Shown here: positions 55,382-63,374 of the stretch, piece by piece
Layout of the letters: every line of letters begins with the position of its first letter
Position numbering within the stretch: position 1 is the stretch's first letter
NCBI RefSeq assembly: GCF_036670015.1
Contig: NZ_CP137636.1
Span: 3,450,501-3,514,500, forward strand
DNA from: Niallia sp. XMNu-256
Lineage (GTDB): Bacteria > Bacillota > Bacilli > Bacillales > Cytobacillaceae
Reading direction: 5' to 3'
DNA length: 64,000 bases
Notes under the pieces: generated by a model
Told to the model about the DNA's origin: nothing
What the model saw: the letters and a program-made list of their open reading frames with translations, nothing else
Database searches by the model: none
Position numbers and translations under genes: made by a program

Positions 55382-56096
55382 CCAACCATTTCCTTACCTC
55401 TAAACAAATTTGGTAAAACTCGAGATTATTTCGTAAGTCTTCTGCACCAAAGTGCGGATTTTTGATGATTTGTTTAATTTTCCCGTGTTCCATGACGATA
55501 ATGTTCTGTCCGAGAAAAACAGCTTCTTCGATATTGTGCGTGACCATGACTAAGGTCATTTGTCGCTCCTTATACGTTTTTAAAATCAGGTTTTGCAAAT
55601 GCTCCTTTGTCATGGCATCTAAAGCAGAGGTTGCCTCGTCCATCAATAACAAGTCAGGCTCGAGTGCCAATGTTCTTCCAATGGCCACCCGTTGCTTCTG
55701 GCCGCCGCTTAGTTCACCAGGCAGTCTTTTTTTAAACCGTTCCATACTAAGACTTTCAAGGATATCGGTCACCTTTTGATCGATTTCAGCTTTAGGTATT
55801 CTCCTCGACTTTAATGGAAAAGCGATGTTTTCCCAGACTGTCTTCCAGGGAAGAAGTCCATAATCCTGTAAAATGAGACCGGTACTGTTTCGAATCCCTG
55901 TCAGCACCTCCCCATTCACCTTTATTGACCCAGAGGTAGGTTTTATCAAACCGGCCAAAGCATAGAGAAAGGTCGTTTTTCCACAGCCTGATGGACCGAT
56001 AATCGCATAAGTTGAGTTGCTTTCCATGTTGATCGAAATATTGCTTATGGCTGTATCCGCTCCATAACGTACTTGAAGTTGATCGACTTCAATCAT
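55359..56096 (-). CDS. ABC importer ATPase (SsuB/TauB-like)
   Basis: A 245-residue ATPase with Walker A GPSGCGKTT (near residue 34), the Q-loop in LILQDYGLLPW, signature LSGGQKQR, Walker [13 protein letters not shown] and switch histidine MVTHNIEEA. It energises the permease next to it. Its ATG shares the A of the binding-protein stop (TAATG), so all three genes are coupled. Confidence 0.93.
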   Translation of the reverse strand: MIEVDQLQVRYGADTAISNISINMESNSTYAIIGPSGCGKTTFLYALAGLIKPTSGSIKVNGEVLTGIRNSTGLILQDYGLLPWKTVWENIAFPLKSRRIPKAEIDQKVTDILESLSMERFKKRLPGELSGGQKQRVAIGRTLALEPDLLLMDEATSALDAMTKEHLQNLILKTYKERQMTLVMVTHNIEEAVFLGQNIIVMEHGKIKQIIKNPHFGAEDLRNNLEFYQICLEVRKWLDEEAFMD

Positions 56097-57064
56097 TACT
56101 GAATGAAGCTCCCATCGACTAATTCTTCATAGCTAACATTCACTTTTTTCCCAATGACTTCTTCATTCCATTTCATCACACTTTGAAGAAACTCTTCACT
56201 TGGGACTCTAGCATGTTGATACTCGGGCATGATGATATTTTCCTTGATTTCTGGTTTCAAATCCAATGTTTGAATAAGGATGTCTCTGGCTTCTGAATCG
56301 TCTTTGACAATTTCATCCACAGCTTTATTATAGGCTTGATGGAAAAGTTTTAAGGCTTCTGCTTTTTCTCCGATCGCCTTGCCTGTAAACACCATCACAT
56401 CTGGTGAAAATTCATCCATGTTTTCAATCAATTCTTTTTTAAGACCATTTAATTCCCCTTGTGATGCCATTGGCTCAGGAATAACCGCCATATCTAATTG
56501 ACCCTTTGCAATCATTTCTAGACGAGCGGGTATTTCATTAATATATACTTTTTGCACATTATATGGTTCAAGGCTTCTGTCAGCTAAGTAGTTGGATACA
56601 CTTACTTCCATCATACCGACTTTAATGTCTTTTTTATTCTCATCAAAATCTTTATTGATTAAAAAAGGAAAAGAAGCATCCGTACTAGTTGTTACTTTAA
56701 TATCAAAGCCATTTTCAACGTTATTCACTAAAGCGATCACATCTGTCATTGCTCCATCTAATTCACCACTTTGTAGGGCACTTTGACGGTTCATCGCATT
56801 TGTATACAATTGAACATTCACATCAGGACCAAGTTCTTCAAAATAGCCTTTTTGATCAGCTAGAAAGATCGGTGCAGAATCGACCGCTGGCATTACGCCT
56901 ACTTCAAGGGTCATATTTTCCCCTGAAGTTTCGACTGCCTTTTCGGAATTGCTTTGTGTTTCTTTAGCACCTTCTGATTTTTCGTTTCCTGCTGTTCCAC
57001 ATCCTGCTAGTAATGCTACAAAAACCATAAACACTATAGCAAAAAAGTAATTTTTCGCTTTCAT
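56096..57064 (-). CDS. Substrate-binding lipoprotein (NMT1/SsuA-like)
   Basis: A 322-residue lipoprotein. The signal peptide ends at the lipobox LLAGC (Cys at residue 22), followed by a Ser/Glu-rich linker. The mature domain starts LEVGVMPAVDSAPIFLADQKGYFEE, the NMT1/THI5-like fold used for sulfonates, taurine and thiamine precursors. It is the first gene of the operon. AAAGGGAGAATG precedes the ATG. No riboswitch is visible upstream, so a thiamine precursor is less likely but not excluded. Confidence 0.9.
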   Translation of the reverse strand: MKAKNYFFAIVFMVFVALLAGCGTAGNEKSEGAKETQSNSEKAVETSGENMTLEVGVMPAVDSAPIFLADQKGYFEELGPDVNVQLYTNAMNRQSALQSGELDGAMTDVIALVNNVENGFDIKVTTSTDASFPFLINKDFDENKKDIKVGMMEVSVSNYLADRSLEPYNVQKVYINEIPARLEMIAKGQLDMAVIPEPMASQGELNGLKKELIENMDEFSPDVMVFTGKAIGEKAEALKLFHQAYNKAVDEIVKDDSEARDILIQTLDLKPEIKENIIMPEYQHARVPSEEFLQSVMKWNEEVIGKKVNVSYEELVDGSFIQ

Positions 57065-57258
57065 TTCACATTCTCCCTTTTAACATTCTTTATAATATCA
57101 ATAATATTATAGGTATTAATACCTTATAAAGCAAAAGGGTTTTTATTATTTTAGAATACTTGTTTGCAACCGTGATAATAGGACAAAAAGAAATGTACCT
57201 TGTCTCATAAGATATTTTTAGGAGTTATTTTTTCACAAAAAAATGTCTATAAATATGA

Positions 57259-57289
57259 TTGACCTTCACGTTGCGTCAAGGTGTATGGT
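57259..57289 (+). promoter_or_regulatory. MerR-type promoter and operator
   Basis: TTGACC (57259-57264) and TATGGT (57284-57289) are separated by 19 bp, the overlong spacer of MerR-controlled promoters. Inside it, ACCTT (57262-57266) and AAGGT (57278-57282) form the dyad. It lies 24 bp upstream of the regulator gene. Confidence 0.85.
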
Positions 57290-57312
57290 TAGTTTACAGG
57301 GAGGGAAATAGA

Positions 57313-58077
57313 ATGGAATACACCGTGCAAAAGTTAGCGAAATTGGCAGGGATTAGTACACGGACCCTTCGATATTATGATGAAATTGACCTTCTTAAGC
57401 CGGCAAGAATCAACTCATCAGGATATCGAATTTATGCTCAAGAGGAAGTCGATAGGTTACAGCAAATTCTCTTTTATAGAGAACTAGGTGTGGAATTAAA
57501 GGATATTAAAGAAATCCTCACTAACCCTGCCTTTGACTCCAACAAAGCACTAAGAGAGCACCTACAGGAACTCCTTGAAAAAAGAATGCAATTAGATGTG
57601 CTAATTGCCAACGTTACTAAAACCATCGCCTCAAAGGAAGGGAGAATGACGATGTCTAATAAAGAAAAGTTTGCAGGCTTTAAGAAGAAAATGATTGATG
57701 AAAACGAGCAAAAGTATGGACAAGAAGCTCGTGATAAATATGGGGAAGAAGCGGTAGATGCCTCGAATTCCAAACTGATGAATATGACAGAAGAACAGTA
57801 TAAGGAAATGACACTGATTGGTGAAGAAATCAACGTTACCTTAGCACAAGCCATGAAAACAGGGGATCCTACTGGAGAGTTAGCCCAGAAGACCGCTGAT
57901 TTGCACAAAAAGTGGCTAATGTTTCATTGGAAAGACTACAGCAAAAAAGCCCACGCTGGCCTTGCACAAATGTATGTGGATGATGAACGATTTACTGCCT
58001 ACTATGATAAAATTGAGCCTGGTGCAGCCCAGTTTTTACGGGATGCGATTCATTTTTATACAGGGGTTACGAATTAA
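57313..58077 (+). CDS. MerR family regulator with TipAS antibiotic-recognition domain
   Basis: A 254-residue activator. The N-terminal winged helix (VQKLAKLAGISTRTLRYYDE, DLLKPARINSSGYRIY, residues 1-75) is followed by a coiled-coil linker and a C-terminal TipAS domain (from about 125) ending FLRDAIHFYTGV. Relatives (Mta, TipAL) bind drugs and switch on efflux or resistance genes. The ATG at 57313 follows GGGAGGG; the frame is open to 57259 but that part is the promoter. The self-operator upstream indicates autoregulation. No target gene is adjacent downstream. Confidence 0.93.
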   Translation: MEYTVQKLAKLAGISTRTLRYYDEIDLLKPARINSSGYRIYAQEEVDRLQQILFYRELGVELKDIKEILTNPAFDSNKALREHLQELLEKRMQLDVLIANVTKTIASKEGRMTMSNKEKFAGFKKKMIDENEQKYGQEARDKYGEEAVDASNSKLMNMTEEQYKEMTLIGEEINVTLAQAMKTGDPTGELAQKTADLHKKWLMFHWKDYSKKAHAGLAQMYVDDERFTAYYDKIEPGAAQFLRDAIHFYTGVTN

Positions 58078-58084
58078 AATGTTA

Positions 58085-58123
58085 ATCAAAGAAAAAGGAA
58101 CCTGACTGAGGTTCCTTTTTCTG
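58085..58123 (+). terminator. Terminator of the MerR-type gene
   Basis: AAAAAGGAACCT pairs with AGGTTCCTTTTT around GACTG. Confidence 0.88.
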
Positions 58124-58194
58124 TGATATGGACGTTGAACGATGATGAAGATCAGATTAGTAGCCTTTTTCTTTAGTAGATCGTGTTTTCAGTG

Positions 58195-58400
58195 CATTGA
58201 TGAGGACATATTTCTGCATAAGTTTCGGGCAAAACGGTCTTCAGAGACTCGTTGAAGACATATTTCAACATAAGTTTCCTACATAACGGTCTTCAGGGCC
58301 TCGATGAAGACATATTTCTGCATAAATTTCGGGCAAAGCGGTCTTCACAAACTCGATGAAGACCAAATAACATAGCTGTTTAATCTAAATCGTCTTCATG
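58195..58400. repeat. Tandem array 2, 52-bp period, about 4 units
   Basis: GAGGAC at 58202 and GAAGAC at 58254, 58306 and 58358 are exactly 52 bp apart. GGTCTTCA and TGAAGACC-like arms form hairpins with about 9-nt loops; the linker ATATTTCTGCATAAGTTTCG varies slightly. It is non-coding and lies between the MerR-type gene and the methyltransferase. Confidence 0.9.
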
Positions 58401-58426
58401 CAAAGATTAGAAATAACAGTAGCTTC

Positions 58427-59617
58427 CTATCGCTTCTTAATAAACACTACTTTGAGATAATCTCCTTCAGGAAATTCCTTTATGGTTTTAAAATCTTCGG
58501 GTAACCCGTACTCTTCCAGGATCTCATACTTTTCATTTGTCTCTTGGAAAGCGGTGTGGATAAATCCTTTGAATTTTTTCATATCAAAGGCCGCACTATT
58601 GGTTGACGCTACGATAACACCGTCATCTGAAGTAATGGCGATTGCTTGTTTTAACAAGTTTGTATAATCTTTTGCTGCACTAAACGTGACTTTTTTCGAG
58701 CGCGCAAAACTAGGTGGATCGAGAATAACTAAATCGAAACTGAGATTCTTTTTAACCGCATATTTAAAATAACGGAAGACATCCTCGACGATAATATCTT
58801 GGGCCTCGTAATCAATCTCGTTCATGCTAAACTGCTCAATCGTCTTAGACTTACTGCGATTGGCTAGATCAACACTCGTTGTTTTCGTTGCTCCACCTAA
58901 TGCAGCCGCGACTGAAAAAGCTCCCGTATAGGAAAACGTATTAAGCACCGTTTTTCCTTCAGCATACCGATCGCGAATCGCTTTACGGACATCTCTCTGA
59001 TCTAAAAAGACACCTACCATTGCCCCATCATTCAAATAAACAGCAAAATGGATTCCATTTTCCTTTACAATAAGGGGAAATTCTCCTCGTTCACCTGTTA
59101 CAAAGTCATCCTCTTCAACATACTTTCCATCCTGGGCAAATCGTTTTTTCTGATAGATGCCCTTGTAAGAAAATTGACTTGTAATGGCATCAATGATTTC
59201 CTCTTTAAATTGATAGATGCCTTCGCTATACCAATGGAAGACATAAAATCCATCGAAGTAATCAATGATTAAGCCGCCAATTCCGTCCCCTTCGCCATTA
59301 AACACCCGAAAGGCGGTTGTATCTTCATTTTCAAAAAATGATTTTCTATTTTCAATTGCTTTCTTAATTTTTTGTTGAAAAAACACTCCGTTAATGGACT
59401 CATTCTCTTTTCTCGTCAATATCCAGCCATAGCCTTTATTTTGCTTTCCATAATATCCTTTTCCAATAAATTGCCCACGTTCATCAACTAACCTGAGCAA
59501 CATGCCTTCCCTATGAAGGTCCCTTATGTTTAAAATGGCATCTTTTAAAATAATTGGACTTCCGCTTTTCATTTTATTTACAAATTTTGAATGAATTCTT
59601 ATTGTGGTCTCTGACAC
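58427..59617 (-). CDS. Class I SAM-dependent rRNA methyltransferase (RlmI-like, YwbD)
   Basis: A 396-residue enzyme: N-terminal PUA-like RNA-binding domain (about 1-80), an EEHAD-like middle domain, and a Rossmann methyltransferase from about 190. Motif I is VLNTFSYTGAFSVAAALGGA, and DLVILDPPSFARSK holds the catalytic motif. The family modifies a cytosine of 23S rRNA (E. coli RlmI, m5C1962). The RlmI catalytic Cys near the C-terminus is not evident: the region reads VIVASTNSAAF where SCS is expected. The GTG start follows GAGGTG. Confidence 0.88.
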   Translation of the reverse strand: MSETTIRIHSKFVNKMKSGSPIILKDAILNIRDLHREGMLLRLVDERGQFIGKGYYGKQNKGYGWILTRKENESINGVFFQQKIKKAIENRKSFFENEDTTAFRVFNGEGDGIGGLIIDYFDGFYVFHWYSEGIYQFKEEIIDAITSQFSYKGIYQKKRFAQDGKYVEEDDFVTGERGEFPLIVKENGIHFAVYLNDGAMVGVFLDQRDVRKAIRDRYAEGKTVLNTFSYTGAFSVAAALGGATKTTSVDLANRSKSKTIEQFSMNEIDYEAQDIIVEDVFRYFKYAVKKNLSFDLVILDPPSFARSKKVTFSAAKDYTNLLKQAIAITSDDGVIVASTNSAAFDMKKFKGFIHTAFQETNEKYEILEEYGLPEDFKTIKEFPEGDYLKVVFIKKR

Positions 59618-59750
59618 GCTTACACCTCAAATTTCTATATCACTGTACAACCTATCATATAATAATTCTAGCCTAAATAAAAATAAACTTGAGGAAGACC
59701 CCTTGTTTATTCTTTAAGAACGGTCGAGATAAATTACGTTAAATAGTAAT

Positions 59751-59784
59751 AAAAAAAGGAGATGATCCGGTCATCTCCTTTTCT
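59751..59784. terminator. Terminator of yppF-like paralog 3
   Basis: AAAAGGAGATGA pairs with TCATCTCCTTTT around TCCGG, just past the stop on the minus strand. Confidence 0.88.
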
Positions 59785-59789
59785 AATCC

Positions 59790-59984
59790 TTATATAGCTG
59801 CAAACTCAAATGATTTCGGTTTTTCTGCGTTTAGTCTGTCTAATTCACTATAGATTTTCTTATATTCAACAATCGATAATTCACCATAAATATAACTTTT
59901 CTGTAGATAATCGAGTAATTCATTAACATGTAATGGTTCACACTTCTTAACTTGTTGGAATCGCTTTGTTAATTCTGCAAGCAT
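59790..59984 (-). CDS. YppF-like small protein, paralog 3
   Basis: A 64-residue protein: LTKRFQQVKKCEPLHVNELLD and then YLQKSYIYGELSIVEYKKIYSELDRLNAEKP. It is clearly related to the two genes at 45 kb but lacks their NxPF...PG tail. It lies 14 kb away between unrelated genes and has its own promoter and terminator. Confidence 0.8.
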   Translation of the reverse strand: MLAELTKRFQQVKKCEPLHVNELLDYLQKSYIYGELSIVEYKKIYSELDRLNAEKPKSFEFAAI

Positions 59985-60038
59985 CTTTTTTATCCACTCT
60001 TTCGTTAGTTATTTTAATCAGGTGCTTAAGTTGTTAAT

Positions 60039-60093
60039 AGTATAGCACGGGATGTTTTATTCTTTTATTATTAGAAAACTCAAACTAACGACA
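60039..60093 (-). promoter_or_regulatory. Promoter and conserved upstream motif of yppF-like paralog 3
   Basis: TGTCGTTAGT (60084-60093) lies exactly 39 bp from TATACT (60039-60044), preceded by TGC (extended -10). This repeats the arrangement at paralogs 1 and 2. Confidence 0.75.
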
Positions 60094-60148
60094 GGTTGTG
60101 ACAAATTTCAAAACGAATTACCACAAAAATGGATGGTTCCCCTTTTTT

Positions 60149-61591
60149 CTACTTTTTGGCTTGGTAGACTTTTAGTTTTTTGCCTTTGATGGTTGTGTGT
60201 TTCATGGCATTCAAAACGACAGGCCCTTTTCCATTTAAAATTTCGACAAAAGAGGCGTTTTCCTCAATCGTGATAATCCCGATATCATCCGCTGAGACAC
60301 CTTCGATTTTAGCAATCGTACCGACGAAGTCTAGGGCTCTGAGTTTCTTTTTCTTGCCTCCATTGAAATACAGCTTCATAATTCCCTTATTTAAAGCTGC
60401 ACTTTTTGTTTCTTTTAACTCGGGCTTTTCGTTGAGTTTTTCATGAAAAGCGGCTGACATCCGTTCTACTTCTTCAATTGAAGGTTTCTCCATTCTTGGG
60501 AGTTGGAACCCGATGTACTCCTCAATCTCTTTTAGATATCTCTCTTCAAAAGGAGTCATAAATGTAATCGCCATCCCTGACTTACCTGCTCGGCCTGTTC
60601 TTCCTGTACGATGAACATAACTTTCTTTTTCTAAAGGGATGTCGTAATTAATCACAAGGGAAACGTCTTCAACATCAATTCCTCTTGCGGCCACATCGGT
60701 CGCGACTAAATAGCGAAACACGCCTCTTTTAAAATCATCCATGACAGCAAATCGGTCTTCTTGATACATCCCACCATGAAGTTTGTCACATGGATACTCA
60801 TCAAGGTCTAACTGTTCCATCACATCATCTACACGTTCTTGGGTTCGGCAAAAAATGATACAGCTATCTGGATTTTCCACAGTCGTTACGTCCTTTAGAA
60901 GAGCATATTTTTCCTCGTCTTTTGTCATCAGTAAAGCATGGTCAATTCTGTCTACTGTTCTGCCAGATGCTTCGATTTCAATTTCAAATGGTGAATTCAT
61001 ATATGTTTGACATAATTTTTTTACCTCATCAGGCATTGTTGCTGAAAAAACGGAGGTCACACGGTCTGTTGGTAGCTTTTGAATAATTGCCTCGACCTGA
61101 TCAATAAACCCCATATTCAGCATTTCATCGGCTTCATCTATGATAAGATATTTTATTTCTTCAATAGGGAAGGTCCCTTTTTCAATATGATCGAGAACTC
61201 TTCCAGGTGTACCCACAACAATATGTGTTTTTTGCTTCAATTCTAATTTTTGCTTGGCAAAGGACTGCTTACCGAAGAGTGCTGTTACTTTGACCCGCTT
61301 GAATCTGCCTATATTGGTTAAGTCCTCTCTAACCTGTGCAGCTAACTCTCGTGTCGGTGTCAAAATTAAGCACTGCGGTTTATTCTCTTCCCATACCACC
61401 TTTTCACAAAGGGGAATCCCATACGCAGCCGTTTTCCCGCTTCCGGTTTGCGAAACAACAATTAAATCTTTACTTTTTAATGCGGTGGGGATGACTTTCG
61501 CTTGAACGTCTGTTGGGGAAAGGTAGTTTAGGGCTTGTAGGGCCTTAGTAATTTCTGGACTTAAATCATAATCTTGAAAATTTGCATTCAT
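60149..61591 (-). CDS. dbpA: DEAD-box RNA helicase DbpA
   Basis: A 480-residue helicase: Q motif [12 protein letters not shown], Walker [31 protein letters not shown] box [12 protein letters not shown], and [10 protein letters not shown]. The C-terminal 75 residues ([21 protein letters not shown] onward) form the DbpA RNA-binding domain that recognises hairpin 92 of 23S rRNA in large-subunit assembly. The length and tail match B. subtilis DbpA (YxiN). GAGGTCACTTT precedes the ATG. Confidence 0.95.
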   Translation of the reverse strand: MNANFQDYDLSPEITKALQALNYLSPTDVQAKVIPTALKSKDLIVVSQTGSGKTAAYGIPLCEKVVWEENKPQCLILTPTRELAAQVREDLTNIGRFKRVKVTALFGKQSFAKQKLELKQKTHIVVGTPGRVLDHIEKGTFPIEEIKYLIIDEADEMLNMGFIDQVEAIIQKLPTDRVTSVFSATMPDEVKKLCQTYMNSPFEIEIEASGRTVDRIDHALLMTKDEEKYALLKDVTTVENPDSCIIFCRTQERVDDVMEQLDLDEYPCDKLHGGMYQEDRFAVMDDFKRGVFRYLVATDVAARGIDVEDVSLVINYDIPLEKESYVHRTGRTGRAGKSGMAITFMTPFEERYLKEIEEYIGFQLPRMEKPSIEEVERMSAAFHEKLNEKPELKETKSAALNKGIMKLYFNGGKKKKLRALDFVGTIAKIEGVSADDIGIITIEENASFVEILNGKGPVVLNAMKHTTIKGKKLKVYQAKK

Positions 61592-61654
61592 AAAGTGACC
61601 TCGTTTATTTTTTCTATTAGTTTAACCATTATATTGATTTTTTTCTATAACCTA

Positions 61655-61690
61655 AAAAAAGAGCAAACCACAAAGGATTTGCTCTTACTT
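61655..61690. terminator. Terminator between dbpA side and serA
   Basis: AAAGAGCAAA pairs with TTTGCTCTT around a short loop, with an A-run before it. Confidence 0.7.
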
Positions 61691-61698
61691 TATTAATC

Positions 61699-61882
61699 AA
61701 ATTCGCCCGTCGAATTTGCGCCCGGATTTTTATTGAGCTCGCTCGATAAAATACCTTTAATAAATCCGTGGCATCCGCCGGAGGCCTAACTTCATTCAGC
61801 CGAAATTTAACTCTCATTAAATCAGAAACCTCTTTGGACTTCATTGCATACTTATAGAAGTGGAGGTTTTACTGAATGAAGT
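61699..61882. repeat. Dispersed repeat family 2, copy R5 (most complete)
   Basis: The lead TTCGCCCGTCGAATTTGCGC is followed by GAGCTCGCTCGATAAAA, CCGTGGCATCCGCCGGAGGC, and the inverted pair ACTTCATTCAG (61789) and CTGAATGAAGT (61872), with GAAGTGGAGG before the right arm. The right end abuts the serA stop. Confidence 0.8.
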
Positions 61883-63081
61883 TATATAATTCTTACAGTA
61901 ACAACTCCAGCAATGGCTTTAACTTTTTCTTCTAGGATTGGGATAATGTCGCTGCCTACTTGATCATCGATGTCAAGCATTGTGTAAGCATAGTCGCCAC
62001 GGCTTCTGTTCACCATATCCGCAATGTTTAAACCATAGCTTGAAATCGCTGAAGTAATTTGGCCGACCATGTTTGGTATATTTTTATGAAAAGCAGCTAC
62101 ACGAGGCTTTCCTACATATGGCAAAGAAGCGTTTGGAAAGTTGACTGAGTTAACGATGTTTCCTGTTTCTAAATATTCTTTGACTTGGCGAGTTGCCATA
62201 ATCGCGCAATTTTCTTCAGATTCTTTCGTTGAAGCCCCAAGATGTGGGATCGGAACAACATTTTTCATGTTTAAAACATTTTCATTAGGGAAATCTGTAA
62301 TATATTTTCCTACATTCCCTTCTTCTAAGGCAACTTTCATATCATCTTCATTCACAAGCTCACCACGTGAGAAGTTCAAAATATACACATCTGGTTTCAT
62401 GATGCTGAACGTTTCTTTATTAAACATGCCTCTTGTCTCATCCGTTAATGGCACATGAACAGTAATATAATCAGAGTTCTCAAATAGCTGTTCAATGGTC
62501 ATGGCACGTTGGACGTTGCGAGCTAAATTCCAAGCTGTGTCAACAGAAATAAACGGGTCAAAACCAATGACATCCATATCTAAATCAAGGGCATCATTTG
62601 CAACGCGGGCACCGATTGCACCTAGTCCAATGATTCCAAGTGTTTTTCCCTTCGCTTCTTTTCCAACAAATTGCTTCTTGCCTGCTTCTACTAATTTCGG
62701 AATTTGTTCTCCTTCATCTTTTAACGTTTGAACCCAAGAGATTCCTTCAAATAGATTACGAGAAGCCGCCATGATTGTTGTTAACACTAGCTCTTTAACT
62801 GCGTTTGCATTGGCTCCAGGAGTGTTAAACACAACAATACCTTGTTCCGTGCATTTTTCAACTGGAATGTTATTTACACCCGCTCCTGCTCTAGCGATGG
62901 CTTTTAACCCTGTGCCAAACTGCATTTCATGCATGTTAAAGCTACGAACAACAATCGCATCTGGATTTTCGCTGTTATTATCAATCACATATTGATCTTG
63001 ATTAAACACGTTTAATCCAGTTTGAGCGATATTATTTAATGTTTTAATTGTTTTTACCTTATTTGCCGTTAATGTTGCCAT
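61882..63081 (-). CDS. serA: Phosphoglycerate dehydrogenase SerA
   Basis: A 399-residue D-2-hydroxyacid dehydrogenase that oxidises 3-phosphoglycerate, the first step of serine synthesis. The NAD motif GLGAIGARVAN lies near residue 152. The substrate arginine is in NFSRGELVNEDD and the catalytic histidine in PHLGASTKESEENCA. The C-terminal about 75 residues form an ACT regulatory domain (NMVGQITSAISSYGLNIADM). The ATG follows AAAGGGAGAG. Its leader carries a ZTP riboswitch, linking serine supply to one-carbon status. Confidence 0.93.
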   Translation of the reverse strand: MATLTANKVKTIKTLNNIAQTGLNVFNQDQYVIDNNSENPDAIVVRSFNMHEMQFGTGLKAIARAGAGVNNIPVEKCTEQGIVVFNTPGANANAVKELVLTTIMAASRNLFEGISWVQTLKDEGEQIPKLVEAGKKQFVGKEAKGKTLGIIGLGAIGARVANDALDLDMDVIGFDPFISVDTAWNLARNVQRAMTIEQLFENSDYITVHVPLTDETRGMFNKETFSIMKPDVYILNFSRGELVNEDDMKVALEEGNVGKYITDFPNENVLNMKNVVPIPHLGASTKESEENCAIMATRQVKEYLETGNIVNSVNFPNASLPYVGKPRVAAFHKNIPNMVGQITSAISSYGLNIADMVNRSRGDYAYTMLDIDDQVGSDIIPILEEKVKAIAGVVTVRII

Positions 63082-63189
63082 TAGAATCTCTCCCTTTATT
63101 AATTGAATTGTTTATATCCCCAAAATTTTCAGATACGAAAGACGATTCCAAACCCTATTTAACGTTTATGAATGTGCTCCCCCCTAAAT

Positions 63190-63310
63190 GCACAAAGAGG
63201 TAAAGGACCAAAATCCCTTACCTCTGCCCAGGCGAACGGCTCGTTTCGATACTACGTGCTCCCTCACGGTACTCCGTGTTTCGCCAGTTACACATAGCCC
63301 TTTTAATTAA
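63190..63310 (-). ncRNA. ZTP (pfl) riboswitch upstream of serA
   Basis: On the minus strand AACTGGCGAAACACGGAGTA leads to a CGTGAGGGAGCACG hairpin and then GAGCCGTTCGCCTGGGCA. The last block is the hallmark 3' part of the pfl motif that binds ZTP and ZMP. Directly after it AGAGGTAAGGG pairs with CCTTTACCTCT (63196-63227) as a likely terminator stem that overlaps the aptamer end. ZTP binding should favour transcription of serA. Confidence 0.9.
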
Positions 63311-63374
63311 TTGAATTTTAACAAATTAAAAATATTTATTCAAGTAAAAAGATTTAACTTTTTTAGAGATAGCC

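Noticed and set aside
57065-57258. A riboswitch (TPP or S-box) in front of the ABC importer
   Set aside because: No TPP or SAM aptamer signature could be found in the AT-rich leader.
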